Positions 12,580 through 24,710 of a DNA stretch of 64,000 bases are shown here, one piece after another. How positions within the stretch are numbered: the first letter of the stretch is position 1; the number at the start of each line of letters is the position of its first letter. The stretch comes from Amblyornis subalaris (taxonomy: Eukaryota; Chordata; Aves; Passeriformes; Ptilonorhynchidae): positions 2,306,837 through 2,370,836 of the forward strand of contig JACAXG010000032.1 of the NCBI GenBank assembly GCA_018881555.1. The letters are read 5' to 3'. The translations under genes were made by a program, and so were the position numbers. The notes beneath the pieces were generated by a model. That model had not been told where the DNA came from and searched no databases. It saw nothing but the letters and a program-made list of their open reading frames with translations.

Positions 12580-12687
12580 CTTCTTGGTTTGTATTTGCTT
12601 TTGATAGGTCAATCCACATAGACCAAAAATGCTCATTAACATAATTTANAGCTCTCCCCCATAGTTTTAGATCTGTCTCTTTAATCT
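12580..12687 (-). other. Candidate internal exon, minus strand (unrecognised)
   Basis: Read on the minus strand, an acceptor ending 'ttttgctaacag' precedes 108 bases, followed by the strong donor AAG|GTGAGT. Starting after a 2-base partial codon, the segment is open throughout and ends with one base of the next codon (phase 1 in, phase 1 out; 108 is a multiple of three). The peptide includes K-E-T-D-L-K-L-W-G-R-A and E-H-F-W-S-M-W-I-D-L, an unusually tryptophan-rich and protein-like composition. One codon contains an N (12,650). I recognise no family. Such segments arise by chance, so this is a hypothesis. Confidence 0.25.
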
Positions 12688-14892
12688 CTGTTAGCAAAAT
12701 TTTGGTAGTTTGCATATTATTTGCAGATTCTGAATCCACTTACCACATACTTTCTGTTCACTGCTCATTATTCCAATAGGTCTATAAAGATAACAATAGC
12801 AAATGTGTCATGAAAAATAAAAGCTCATTATCTTCACAGATTGTCAATACTCAGAAAACTGTAGTAAAGCTTTGTCAGATCCTGCGAATCCTTTTCACTT
12901 TCTTCTTTCCTTAACAACTCAGCCACTGAAGAGAACACCCATGACTGCAGTGTAGAGATCTGTGTTTGAACCAGCCAGGCCAGACTCATTTTATAATCAA
13001 TGGAGAGGAATGGGCCTTTCTAGGTATTAATTTGTCTTGACCTACTTTAGATATACGAAGGAGNAGGATAGGAATTGCAATCTAGCAGTGCCCATTTCTC
13101 TCCCCAGACTACAAGGACAGTCTGCAGAACTAATTGAGCGTACAGAGGTGTTTGCTACAGATATAACATTAGGTGAAATGAATCCCACATCCAGTACTGA
13201 ATGACAAAACCCCAACATACAAACATATGCATAAAAGTCTTGGGTATGTAGAACTTCATACCTTGAAAAATGAGATTTTTCAAGAATAAAAGAGTGTTTC
13301 TCCTGTTTTTTGCAAACTTCGAGAGCTTTTGTTCTAGTTAGACAGGTGCATGCTCTTATCTTACAAGTTTTACAGGTAAAATATAGTAATCAGAGAGAGA
13401 ATGAATTGAAATTTAGGTAACAAATGTAGGTACTTTAACATTTTTCATGTATGTTGTACTGGTGTATGTGCTATACATTCATACTGCATCTCAAGTCCTA
13501 TGCATCACATATTTGCATTTGTTTGTCGTAAACTAGAATATTGGGCTCATTTTGTAAATGGAATATATATTCATATGCTTCAAGATTTAATAATTTTAAT
13601 GCCAGGAGGGATAATTCTGATCATTTAGTCTGACCTACTGCTTAATGCATGCAGAGAATTTTGCTGAGTTTCAATATTTTTTGAAATAAACAACACAAAC
13701 GAGGATACTCAGAAACAAGTTTGATGAGGAGCTGACTAGTAGATACATCATTTTGTAGATCTTTATGCTAATGCAGATATCCCAAAACAAAACATAACAA
13801 CCACGTACAGCTGAATCACTTGTTTGTGTAACCTCCTTGAGCAGCCTTTTCCTCACCCTAGGGAGTAAAATCTCACCCTGCATACAGCTCACTCTGCTGC
13901 AAAAACATTTTCCCATCACATGGGTGAGATCATGCTGCAACTTTCCCTCTAACCCTTCACGAACTCCCCCTTCTCAGATACATTAAAAACGAGCTGGTGG
14001 TGTTTGCTTCCAAGACTCTTGTATTTTCAGTCTGTCTATCGCTTCTGTCAAACAATCCTCAGACTTCAAGTCCTTACACTGGGTCTAGNCTGTTTGAAAG
14101 ATCTCCAGAGTGCAAGAACTAAGAGCCTGCCCAGAAAGTTGTCTTCATCCTTTAATATCTTTATATCAGAAAACTGATATTTATTTGCTGTAATTTAAGC
14201 CAAGTGTTTGTCTTTTCTGCTGTGGTTTTGGTGTGGGAAGGAAAGATTGCTCTGGGTCTCCGGATATTTGGGGACTATTACTGTGAAACCTTAACAGTTG
14301 CTTCTTTAGAGACAACATCTGGGCTGTGTATTATATACCAGCCTCCAGAGTTTCTTCAAACACTTAATTGCTTTCCTTCTTGTTGCCTCTTAAAGTTGGA
14401 AGAACTCCGCAAACATCTTGTTTCATTAAGATATTCTTTTAGCCAGGCTAAGAAAATATCTACAAAAAAAAAAAAAAAAATTCTTGCTGCTACAACCTTT
14501 CCAGCTGCTGTACATCAGAGTGAACAACATTTCTTTCCACTCATCTTGCTACCTACAAATACATTTATCTGTTCTTCATTGTTTTCCACGTAGAACATGA
14601 GTGCTTTGTGGCAAGGACCATCTATTCAGTTTGGGCTTACCAAATTTTACAAAGGAGATACTTCTTTCTGACTGAAGGCCTGAAGCAGGATCATAGTGCA
14701 ATTCTCACAATTTTAAAATTGTTCTTCTTTATGACTTGTGTTTCTATATGAGGCAAATATGCCAAACNGTAATTAGTAATATCTATGTCTATGAGGAAGT
14801 TTGATGAAGTTATTAAGATATTCCTAATGGAATTACATTAATGCCACACAGAAAATTCACTGACAACTTCATTAATGTGCATATTTATATAC

Positions 14893-14914
14893 ATATATAT
14901 ATATATATATATAA
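14893..14914. repeat. (AT)n dinucleotide microsatellite
   Basis: An uninterrupted alternation of A and T of about 11 units, flanked by further AT-rich sequence. Likely to vary in length between individuals. Confidence 0.9.
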
Positions 14915-17487
14915 TCTACATATTTGTGAATGGGAGTTTGGATTTGTTCAGCATGTGCTATGGTTAGGTTTTGGTCCATTAACAGCTCTCCTAGTAGAAA
15001 TAAATGATGATGATAATCCATTACTTTTTGCNGTCTTGAACTGTTGCACAATAAAAATATGAAAAAATAGATTNTAAATTTACACTTTTGTCTTATGTGC
15101 CAATATATATATTAAAAAAGGAGGATTTTTGATAGTCTTAAAGATTTAATAAGGTTTATCCCTGTCACCTGAAAGCTACTCAAATGATAACCTGACTCAT
15201 TTAGTTGTAGGAATAAGAAAATATGCCTGACTANTAGTTTGTTATGCAAAAATAATTGAATTAAAACTGCTTCTAAAAAAATGTGTGAGAAGAAGGTGTC
15301 AGCATTTTGTGAAATGTGAATGCTTCCTTGAAATAATAGGCATGTCCAACTGCTGTTCCCAGTGAGACAAGTTAGATAAAAAAATCCTGTAATATATCAC
15401 TGATAGTTTTGGCNCATTGTGCTGGAGCCCAGATTAATTTATGTGTGTGTGTATGTATATACAGGTATGTTAAAAGCCAGGGGTTTGGTTCTAACTTTAA
15501 TTATCCGCTTTCTATGAAGTCACCTTGAATTTTCACTGCATGAAAGGAAAACTGATTGACCCTGATGGTATTGCTAACCGTGTTTGGAGTAGTTTCATGT
15601 ATGAATCACGTGATGTGAAGATTTTACCACAGCCTGCGTGTGTCTACACACACTATTATGTTTTGTTCACTGCATTTTTGGCATTTCCAGGTTGTCTATA
15701 CAAATCGTGATTTTCTGAACTATGTGTATTACTTAAAACTATTTGACAAATACTTCTGCAAAACATCAAGATCTAAAAAATATTACTACAAGTGTTTTCT
15801 TCTAAACATCCTCTCTATGAAGTATGATTGTAGTTACATTGGAGTTTTTTGAGAAATCATGTGATCTTTATTTTATTTTTTAATGTTTTACTGTAGGACA
15901 CATAAGTTAGTTTCTGATTAGAAACCTCTCATACGCCAGAAAATAAGTTTAATCTAATACTTTTCTTTGCAAGCTCATTCCATCGACATTAATTCTGGTA
16001 GGTAGATTTACTAGATTCTTCTACCTTTACCAACTTTGCATAGCCCTTTGTGCCCCACCAGCCCTACTTGCCTCTGTGAGATGGCACGTGGAANGAGGAG
16101 TTAGTCAGAACAAGTGATTCCATTCCAGCTCTTAAAGGCTGAAACCTGTAATCAAGGAACAGAAAACCTGGAAACTCAGCACTCAGCTGGAAAGAGGAGT
16201 TTTGTGTGATGAGGTGGTCAGTATCCAAGTGATGCTGATTGTGGATTCTGTGGTAGGATGCTGGGACACACCCCTTGAAAAATTGGCTGTTTCAAAATAA
16301 GCAACATGCAAACTCTCCAAGCATTTAAAATTTACTTGTCTGTTGAGTGCATATATTCATTTACACTTGCATAATCACACCCACATATGAACTTGGAATA
16401 ATTGTATAATGATGCATTTTTGGCCTACTCATTCTGTTTATTAGGAGTCCTCAGGTATCAAAATGAGACTTAGACTTCAAATCAGATTCACAATACCTTT
16501 GTTTTATCTTTACTGACCTATAATAGAATGGCAGAAGAGACAAATATCATAACATGTGAAAATGTTTCTGGACTAAGTAGTAACCTCGTTGATTTATTTC
16601 ATCTCANTGAGGTACTACTACAACGGCACAAAAAGTGGTGGAAAGTTCACAGACATTAATCTTCTTATCTGTGCACTGAAACTCACTCTGAAAAGATAGA
16701 TGAAGGAGGACTGATGAATACTGCTTCATTAGAAGAATTTTAAAATGCAATTTGTCTTCATGAGAACGAGGGATTGCACATTTCCAGCTTTCTCCTGTGC
16801 CTGTTAGAATTATTTTTTAAGCAATAACCTTTGATGCAGAATATTCTTTATGGTAGGACAGTAATTATTATAGAAGAGAGGTATGTCTTGGTCAATCTGT
16901 TTGTGAATCACAGCAGTGGAAAAACTTAGAACTGCAGATTCAAATTTCCTAAATATNAATATGTGATATCAGAAACAAAAATTCCTTTTAACTAACTTGG
17001 CTCTGTGTTCAGTAGATTACACAGAAGATTTTCATAGTGCTTAAGGCAAATGGTGCAGGTGATGAGCTAAAACTTGATTAATCCTCAAAATTTGCAGGAA
17101 TCAAAAGAGCTTTTCCCTAATAGAATATTGGCTGTTAGAATAACTTTCTAATAGAATAATGGATACTCTTGCTGTTACACCTTAATTCCAGACTTCCTAA
17201 GAGCTTTATGACAGTACTGTGCAAAATGTGGAAGAAAAAATGAACTGAAAAGGTGCAGGTAGGACATCTGGAAATAGAGATCAAAACCTGTCTGGGCAAA
17301 CNCGTCTTGCTGGGATAATGAGATTTCAAAAAATTGCTTTGACTGATTGCTCATTTCCTGCCCTATCGTGTATAACCCTTGGACATACAGGGATCTGAAA
17401 CCAAAGCCAGTGAAGCCAATGGACAGATTCTCATTAATGAAAATATGTAATAGACTAGAACTTACAGCAGAGTTTAAGAGAAAGAAT

Positions 17488-17572
17488 GGTGGACTTGGCA
17501 GTGCTGGTCTAATGGTTGGACTCAGTGATCTTAGAGGTCTTTTCTAACCAAAGCGATACGATGATTCTAAGA
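17488..17572 (+). mobile_element. CR1 LINE 3' end, truncated
   Basis: The segment starts at 'ggtggacttggcagtgctgg' and runs through 'aatggttggactcagtgatc', 'ttagaggtcttttctaacc' and a degenerate terminal 'gatacgatgattctaag'. This is the same 3' end as the copy ending at 11,998, and it lies on the + strand. Only about 85 bases remain. Confidence 0.92.
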
Positions 17573-19308
17573 GTACGCCCTTGTCTGGCAGGATAAAAGC
17601 TCACTGTTTTCTTCCTTACCTACACTTACTTGTATTTCCAGCCTTCAGCTCAGAGGTACCCTTTCCACATTACTCTGCCTGATCCCACTTACGGTGCTCT
17701 CTNATAGAGTTGCAGTGGAAGAAAAGGCTGAGAGAGGGGACACTAATCCAACTCCTCTGCTGGAGTGGGCTTTTATGTCCCTTTTCTGCTGTGTATCCTT
17801 TTTTTTTCTTCCATCTTTTGTATGCTCACTTTCTGTGTATCAATTCACAAAAAAAAAAAAAAAGAAAAAAGAAAAAAAGAAATTTTAGACTGTGTAAAAT
17901 TGACAGTCCTTCTGCATAACAGAATGGTTTATTCCTAGATAACCACACTGCCTCTGCTTGGGACCTTCCCTACTCATTGTGCCTTTCCAGAGCATTCTGC
18001 ATAGAAATTCCCTACACAGGCTGAAGTCTGGTCTTCTAAAGGCCAAAGCCCTAATTCTGCTTCCCAGCCTCTCAGCTTCCTCTTGATTTCAACTCAGTTG
18101 GAAGCTGTTGTCTATGACCACTGTCACCATGGTTGTCCCCATTTGTGAGCAGTGGGGCAAGTTCAGCGTTTTCCCTGATTGGCCCCTCAAGCATTCATGT
18201 AAGAACACTGTCACCAGTGTGATCTAGGAGCCTCCTGAACCATCTACCCAGTTCTAGGGTGTCTCCCCTCAGAAGTTTGGATGGTTCAAATTCCCTTGTA
18301 ATGTGAGGGCCTGAGTGGGAGACTGTTGTTAGTTAAAGTCCCCTGCATCCTAATCGAGAGGCCATTTGTGCTATGTTCCCATCTCAATATTCACTTCATA
18401 GTGCTTAATTATTCTTCATTTCTGGAAGTCTAGTCTCAAAGGGTCCAAAATTTCAAAAGAGCAACTGCATTTTGCAGAATATTTCAGTGGGCTTTGAGTN
18501 GGGCTGCTCCAGACATCACTAACTGTACTGGGAGAATGAACTTGCCACACACTATGTGTTTAGTGTGACTGCATCACTTACCTCATCCTCACTAAATTCT
18601 TCCTCTCCACCTCCACTCCTAGTACTGCTACCCCAATATTTAAAACTAGGCAGTGTTGGAAAGTAGGTGGAAAGATACTGCAAATATGAATATAAACTTT
18701 TAGATATGGGAAATGGAGTGTAGTATTGAATAGACAAAAATTATTCCAGGCCCAGGCAGAAAGAATCTGAAAACAAGACGTAAGCAGCCATGCATAAAAT
18801 GTCTGAAACCACAGAGGAAATAGCCGACAAGACGAGTGGTAACAAGGTGAGCAACATATCAAAGTGAAAAAAAATCCCTCTAGAGAAGACAAGATGGATG
18901 AAGGAAGAAAGTTACTGTATTTGTGAGAGCGTGTTTAATATACTCAGCTGTGTAAGACCTTCAGGGAAAAGATCACTGACGCTATCGGAAAATTCACTGT
19001 TATCATCGAATAATGCTTCTATCAGACAAAGGACACTGGTGAAATTACGGGTGTATCTTCTCCTTTTCCACACAGACCATAAAGTNTCCCCATGATATAG
19101 ATTAGCTGAATCACTCGGATCTGGAATCGAAAAGGTAGCAAATACAGGAACTGTTGATCCACCTGTGTAAGTGCTATAAAAGCATGCTAGAGGTGGTGAG
19201 GGCCCCCTGTGTGTCTGTTTGCAGGGAGAAAGGCAGCAAAGAGATCGGGATACTAAGACTTACACAGAAAAGACAGGAAGCCAGTTGAAGGAAATATCTC
19301 TTTTCTTC
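17573..19308. other. Unannotated sequence with A-rich tract
   Basis: This includes an A-rich low-complexity tract (about 17,849-17,884). The region near 18,000-18,360 is less AT-rich. Words such as 'gttagttaaagtcccctgc' faintly recall the 5' part of CR1 ORF2 on the minus strand, but too weakly to call. No exon is supported. Confidence 0.45.
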
Positions 19309-19894
19309 TGTGATGGAGTTAATTTTCCTGATAGCAGCCCTCATAGTGCTGTGTTTGCATTGGTGGCCAGAAAGGTGTTGATAACACACCAGGGCTTTGG
19401 CTACTGCTGAGCAGTGCTGGCACAGCATTGAGGCACAGCAGCAAGGCTGTCTCCCCTCGCCAATAGGCTGGGGGTGGGCAAGATCTTGGAAGGGGACACA
19501 GCCAGGACAGCTGACCCAAACTGACTGAAGGGATATCTCATACCAATATCTCATACCACATGATGTCTGCTCAGCAATCAAATCTAAGAGAAAGGAGGAG
19601 AAGGGAGGACATTTGCTATTATGTTTGTCTTCCAGAGCCACCNCTACATGTAATGAAGCCCAACCTCTCAGAAAGTGATTGGTCATCACTCGCTGATGGG
19701 AAATAGAGAATAAATCTTTTGTTTTCCTTTGCTTTCACATTATGTCTTTGTTTATCCTTTATTAAGCTGCCTTTATCTCTACCAACAATTTTTTTTTCCA
19801 TCTTATTTTATCCCCATCCTTCTACTGCTGAGGAGGGGAGTGATAGAGAAGCTTGCTGGGCACCTGGCATCCAACAAAAGCCAATTCACTACGA
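19309..19894 (+). mobile_element. Solo LTR of an endogenous retrovirus
   Basis: Landmarks in order: 'gatggagttaattttcctg' near the 5' end; 'tgttgataacacaccaggg'; 'gacagctgacccaaactg' followed by 'agggatatctcataccacatgatg'; 'tctttgtttatcctttattaag'; 'ctgcctttatctctacc'; a C-rich 'tatccccatccttct'; then 'gaggaggggagtgatagag' and a terminal 'gggcacctggcatccaac..aag.caattcactac'. The same architecture occurs in the LTR at 38.4 kb. The 3' end resembles the terminus ('...catccagccagggtcaacccattaca') that I associate with passerine ERV LTRs. No gag, pol or env sequence adjoins it, so it is a solo LTR left by recombination. The first part carries a local duplication of 'atctcatacca'. Confidence 0.75.
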
Positions 19895-20099
19895 TAAGTT
19901 AATGAATGACGCTCTAGAAATGATGATTCGCCTCTGCTTTAAATATGGATGTAGACCATTAGTTCTCAATACAAGGATCTCATATTAAAGCACCTGTGAA
20001 CCCTTGGAGCAGGGTTTCATTTGACATTGAAATAGCTACATTTGGCTGTCCACCACAATTAAGCACCAACAAGTACTAGAAGTTTGATCTCTAGTAAAT

Positions 20100-20205
20100 C
20101 ACAGACTTATAAAGTATCCTGAGTTTGGAAGGGACCCACAAGGATCATCAAGTCCTACTCCTGGCCCTGCACAAGTCAACCCCATGAATCACACCACGTG
20201 CTCAT
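20100..20205 (-). mobile_element. CR1 LINE 3' end, truncated
   Basis: The + strand runs through 'agtatcctgagtttggaagg', 'gacccacaaggatcatcaag', 'cctggccctgcac' and 'aatcacaccacgtg', the reverse complement of a CR1 3' end. It belongs to the same subfamily as the copy at 1.6 kb, since both share 'agtatcctgagtt' and the 'cctggccctgcac' segment. The terminal ATTCTATG repeats are mostly lost. Confidence 0.9.
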
Positions 20206-22657
20206 GTGTGATTTCAGACCATGAAATCAGTAAAGTCTGAAGAGAGATTTGTCTTAGACCAAGGAGATAAGTAGGAGGTGATTTATTTGCTGAGATGCCT
20301 CAAGGTCACTGAGCTGGCAGCTGTGACACATGACACATAGAACTGTCCCAGCATTCTGGTTTGACAGCTAGAGGCCGTGTAATATATCCTATGGTGGTGT
20401 ATAAAAATGGACACATGTTCAGGGACGCCCCTAGTGTCCTACTAGAAATCTATATACAGACATTTTAAAATAAGTATTTTAATCTCTGAGTAAATCCTCC
20501 CTCCCTTAAACTAAGGAGATAAATCTTGCTTTAAACCACCAAAATTAAATTTAAGAACACAACCTTGATTCTAAACTCTGGCATATATTTTGCTTACATT
20601 GCAGCATATTCCCTGTAATTTTAGTTTAGGATATAAATTGAAAGCCAAAATAACACCCATATACTTCAAATTAAATTTATATGTAAATTGGATAGCTAAA
20701 TCTAAAGGGATGATCTCAAAAATCTCCTCAAACTGCTTAGACTCCTGAAATCTGAGCTCACGTCCACCCCTAAAATGTACTGCTAATGGCCATCATGCTC
20801 TGAGACATGACAGTCCTGATATCACAAGACAAAGGAACAGAACAAGCTTCATTTGCAATTAAAATGACAGTGGTGTGCTCCCTGTCTTCTGTGTGGCAAC
20901 CTACCTCTACAAAGCACATTGTCATCAGAACACTCTCTTAAGGAAACATTGCCAGAAGGACAGTGAACAAGCTGGAAATCCATCTGCCTAAAAATGCTTT
21001 GGGATTTTGTGGATGGGTTTTTCTTACTCTGCTGTAGGTTGGCTGCAGGCACTCCATGATCTACATATTGCTTACCTTCTGCCCATATGTCTGCCCTGTG
21101 GACAGCCTGAAGATTGACTGTAGAGAACTTTTCCAAATAGTTCTGCTGGCATGCTGGTGAGCAGTGGGATCTGGGGCATGTGTGCCTCTGTGCTCGGGGT
21201 CTTGCTTCAGGCTTGCTCCAGGCGTGCTCCAGGCATGCTCCATAGAGACATGAATCTACTCTGGAAAGGTAGCCCTGGGATATTGATAAGTAGCAGCAGA
21301 GGCAAATTGACTATCTAGTGTCATTTAGGGTGCCCTGGAAGATCCCAGGCATCCACACAGGTCTGGAACATACAGTATGAGATGGTATCATTCTCGACCA
21401 ACATCTAGGGGACAACTGGGAAACTTCATCACACTGGAGTAAGAGCATTAATTACCTCTATTCAGACAACTATATCTCAGGTGACCACAGTTCTTAGAAG
21501 AGATGGCATGTATCAAATTAACACATATATTTGAAGTCGTTATAGCAAGACGTCAGCAACACAAATTCTCCATCTCTCTTGCCTCGTACTTAAAGGTAAA
21601 TCTTTATTTGCTGCTGTCACCCCTGAGAGAACACAACAAGGTCTACTAAGTTTTTTGGGGGATAGAGTGATAAAATAAAACAGAAACTTTAATGCTTATG
21701 TCACCACTAGCCTTAAATATGCTATGAAACTCCTACACTTGGGTACTTATAAGGCAAAATGAGAAAGGTGGGCAGATCCCAGTATATTTGAAATGTGTAG
21801 ATATAACTACAATTTAATATAGAAAATATAAGAACATTGGAATAATTTAATTGAAAAGTAATGTAGCTATCATAAACTAAGAAATAGCACAGCTGGAGGA
21901 TTTTAAAAGTGATTTGGAAGCAAAATCCTCTCATTGAATCAGAGAATAAAAATTCAGTTAGGGACCTTGTAGAATAGCAAAGCTGGTAGAGCTTCTATGG
22001 CTAAGGGCCTGTCAGCATTTCTATTACAAACCAGTACTTTCTGGGGATTATACTTCATCCAGAAGAGTTTGATGTGGAATGAACTTGGGATAAAATGTCT
22101 CAGCTTTTGAGTAATATAATGGTAACTCTATTATAATAAAAATCTGTATTCACTTTGTAACTGTTGAGTCTACTGCATTGCTATATTACACATTTTGATT
22201 TAAAGATACCTGAGCTAATGCTGACCTAAGGAAATATGTCCACCTAATATAGCTCAGGCAAAGCTTTTAAGACAAAATAACTGTCTCGGTGGGATGTTAT
22301 GCACAAATTACTTGGCCAAAATTCTCAGCCTGGTTAATTTTCTCAGCTGAGTATGTCTTTTCACTAGGGATATTTCCATTCTGTTCAGCTTTTTCCTAAC
22401 TCATCTCTGCAGCTCATCTGTGTTGCTCCTATTTGTGACCAGATAAATGGGATAAAAAGAAGGTTACCTGTTAAACAGGTAAAGGCTAATAATGAAAAAG
22501 CATGTCCTGGTCTGTTACAGATCTGCCTAGGGCATTAAAATGGAAAAATTAACAGAAGACAACAACAACGGATTCCAATCCCATATTAATATTATTTAGT
22601 CTTAGAAGGAATTAAGAGATGTAAAAACTAGTGTGTTCTCTTGAGACTTATAAAATT
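20206..22657. other. Unannotated sequence
   Basis: No repeat family is recognised except the short tandem repeat at 21,208-21,240. Opposing open frames near 20,849-21,243 overlap a slightly GC-richer patch but have no splice or family support. Confidence 0.45.
21208..21240. repeat. Three copies of an 11-bp tandem repeat
   Basis: The units are CAGGCTTGCTC, CAGGCGTGCTC and CAGGCATGCTC, differing only at the sixth base. A partial related word ('gtcttgctt') precedes them. This is a small minisatellite seed. Confidence 0.9.
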
Positions 22658-22715
22658 ACAGAATCATAGAATAGTTTGGGTTGACAGGGAACCTTGAAAA
22701 TCATCTGTTTCCAGT
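22658..22715 (-). mobile_element. CR1 LINE 3' end, very short
   Basis: The + strand carries 'acagaatcatagaatagttt', 'gggttgacagggaaccttg' and 'aaaatcatctgtttcc', the reverse complement of the CR1 3' terminus. It stops abruptly where LTR-like sequence starts. Confidence 0.85.
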
Positions 22716-22872
22716 AAATTTTTCTTATCTCAGCCTGTGATCTTTGCCTTTTGTGCCTTCAGTTCTCTTCTCCAGCCACTGCAGGGAGTGAGGGAAAAGG
22801 GAGGGCAGAGCGAGCAGTCTGTAGTTTTAGTGGGACACTAAATTGGAGAATANCATTCCTAAACCACAACAG
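22716..22872 (+). mobile_element. LTR 3' fragment, second ERV family
   Basis: Read on the + strand, it passes through 'cttatctcagcctgtgatc', 'gccttttgtgccttcag', 'ggagtgagggaaaagggagg', 'gagcgagcagtctgtag', 'tagtgggacactaaattgg' and ends 'cctaaaccacaaca'. The order (a 'ttatctcag' segment, a GAGTGAG-type purine block, a terminal 'aaaccac.aca') parallels the 3' end of the 38 kb LTR. The sequence differs enough to be another family, matching one I recall from bird ERV LTRs. The fragment abuts a CR1 end on its left, so the 5' part of the LTR is missing. Confidence 0.6.
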
Positions 22873-24023
22873 GTCCAAACTCATATTCTAATTGTCAGTG
22901 GTTCATCATTACATGTGACCAAGAAAAAAGCTTGCTTGGCTTGGGAACAAGCTTCTAGACTTGNTGGCTTTGGGACAGCTCTGTCATGAAGCTTCAGCAC
23001 TGGGGAGGCAGCATTGCAGAAATCATGATTAATGACAAGATTATACAATGCTTTTATAAGTATTCGAGTATTTGAGTATTGGAGCATTTGTCTCGAAAAA
23101 TAGAGATAGGATATGGGAACAGAGGAGGAACTAAAGATTCTAAGAGCTTAAGGTCTATTCTTTCACTTCTTTCATGGTCNCTTTCTATTATAAAGGTTGC
23201 AACCTTAAAATTTTTGAAGCTATTTAGGAATTTACTGAGTATGAAAGACAAAAGGAGAAAAAGATGGATGGACTAAAAAGAGAAGGAAAACTTGGGTGAA
23301 AGCAAGTAATTTCTATTGATGAGGAAAGTAGCTGCATGGGAAGATGAATGCGATAACTCTAGTACATTCTCCTTTAGGGAACAAAGTAGTTTGCTGCAGA
23401 TTCATTACACAATGATCAGAGAGGAAAAAGTTCTCTTTTTTTTTAGTTTTTCTTACTAGTATGCTACAGATTAACTCAAAAGTAAACTGCTTTAACTTTG
23501 AATTCAGTTTATTTACCAGTGATGGAATACCAAATACAATCTTACGGTAACTCATTCATTCTCTTTTTCTTTGTCCACATGAATTTTTCATATATTTTCT
23601 TTTCCAGCAGGCATCTTCACCTCATGAGCATATATGAAACATTGAAGGCTAATTGTTACCAGTTTTCCAAGGCAGAAAAAGAAGTGCCAGTCAAGGTTGT
23701 CTCAATTGTTACAGAAAACAATATTTAAAAATAATAAACATAATCCAACTTCAGACAAAATATCCAAGAGCTAAAATTCTCTGGAAACCTTAAAATCTCT
23801 CTGAGGCTGACAAAATAGCAATAGTCATAACCCATGAAGTAATCTCATCTCTGACTTTTGTTCTTATTCGCCTCATGTCTCTTAATCCTAACACTTTCTA
23901 CATCCATAACAAATATTAACAAGCTCTTGGCTCGTTAAAGGTATGTATAAATGTATAATCTTCCCCAGGAACAAATGTACAATTTTGCCAGACTGATAGA
24001 ACAGCTCTGCAAGTCAGGTGGTT

Positions 24024-24100
24024 CTATATTTTTTTTTGGGGGGGGGGGGGCTTTGGTAGTGGGGTTGTCTTTGGGGTTTTTTTTTTGGTTTGTAGGTGGG
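24024..24100 (+). repeat. T/G homopolymer-rich tract with G-quadruplex potential
   Basis: A T run is followed by 13 consecutive G (24,038-24,050), then GGGG at 24,061-24,064 and 24,073-24,076, a T10-type run, and GGG at 24,098-24,100. Four G-tracts lie within about 65 bases on the + strand. The sequence evidence is direct; quadruplex formation is inference. Confidence 0.8.
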
Positions 24101-24679
24101 TTTTCTTCTCTTTAAAGAAGGCTTGCAAAAGTTTTTTCTGTCAGAGTGCTCGTTAAAGGCCTACATGTGGCTTCAGAGAATGGCCTGAATAAAAAAAAAA
24201 TGAAAAAAAAAATCAATGTTGTTCCTACTGTAAGGAAGAACTAACCTTTTCTTGCTAACCTTTCTCTATTTTGAAGGTTAGTGACTAGGTAAAGTAGCTT
24301 GCGAGGGAGTGAAGTTGGATTCCTCGATGACCTCTTGGAAAGAACATGTACTATGTATAGAATAATTACTTAGGTTTAAAGGTAGATTTCAGAGCAGCCA
24401 AGATCCCAAGCCATGAATCAGTGTTGGAATTTGACACTTTCTGCCCTTCTCATTTAATTTTTAACATGGAAAATAAGAATATAATTTATTATTACACTGA
24501 GCAAAACAATTATATTCCTCTGTGTACTGGCAGATCAGCCAAGATGGGAAAGATGCTCTCTCTGGTCTCACTCTGCAATAAGTAATGACACCATAACATG
24601 GCTCTTCTTCAGCTGTTGTATTTATACCTAAAACGTGGAGCAATTTCCACAGCAGAAAGGAAGTGTACCATCTACTTAC

Positions 24680-24710
24680 ACGCATTCTCATGGCCGTGCA
24701 GTCTGCCCAG
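24680..24710 (-). other. Candidate 31-base microexon, minus strand
   Basis: On the minus strand, a strong acceptor ('tttacttctttttccag') precedes 31 bases starting CTGGGCAGACTG and ending AATGCGT, followed by the consensus donor GTAAGTAG. The segment has two CpG dinucleotides in an otherwise CpG-poor neighbourhood. It could be a coding microexon, a lncRNA exon or chance. No partner exon is identified. Confidence 0.15.

Larger units (their letters stand above)
11999..17487. other. Unannotated AT-rich sequence
   Basis: No repeat family is recognised. It contains a candidate minus-strand exon at 12,580-12,687, an A17-type run near 14,463-14,480 and an AT dinucleotide run at 14,893-14,914, each listed separately or here. 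The longest open frame, 14,204-14,593, has no recognisable domain and crosses the poly(A) run. Confidence 0.5.

Noticed and set aside
14204..14593. 129-codon plus-strand frame
   Set aside because: It crosses a poly(A) run that yields a Lys stretch; no domain or splice support.
18000..18380. Faint resemblance to the CR1 ORF2 5' region
   Set aside because: Only isolated words match; the order of landmarks could not be confirmed.
19174..19689. 171-codon minus-strand open frame
   Set aside because: It lies mostly inside the solo LTR, on the antisense strand. Its cysteine-rich product follows from LTR composition, not a gene.
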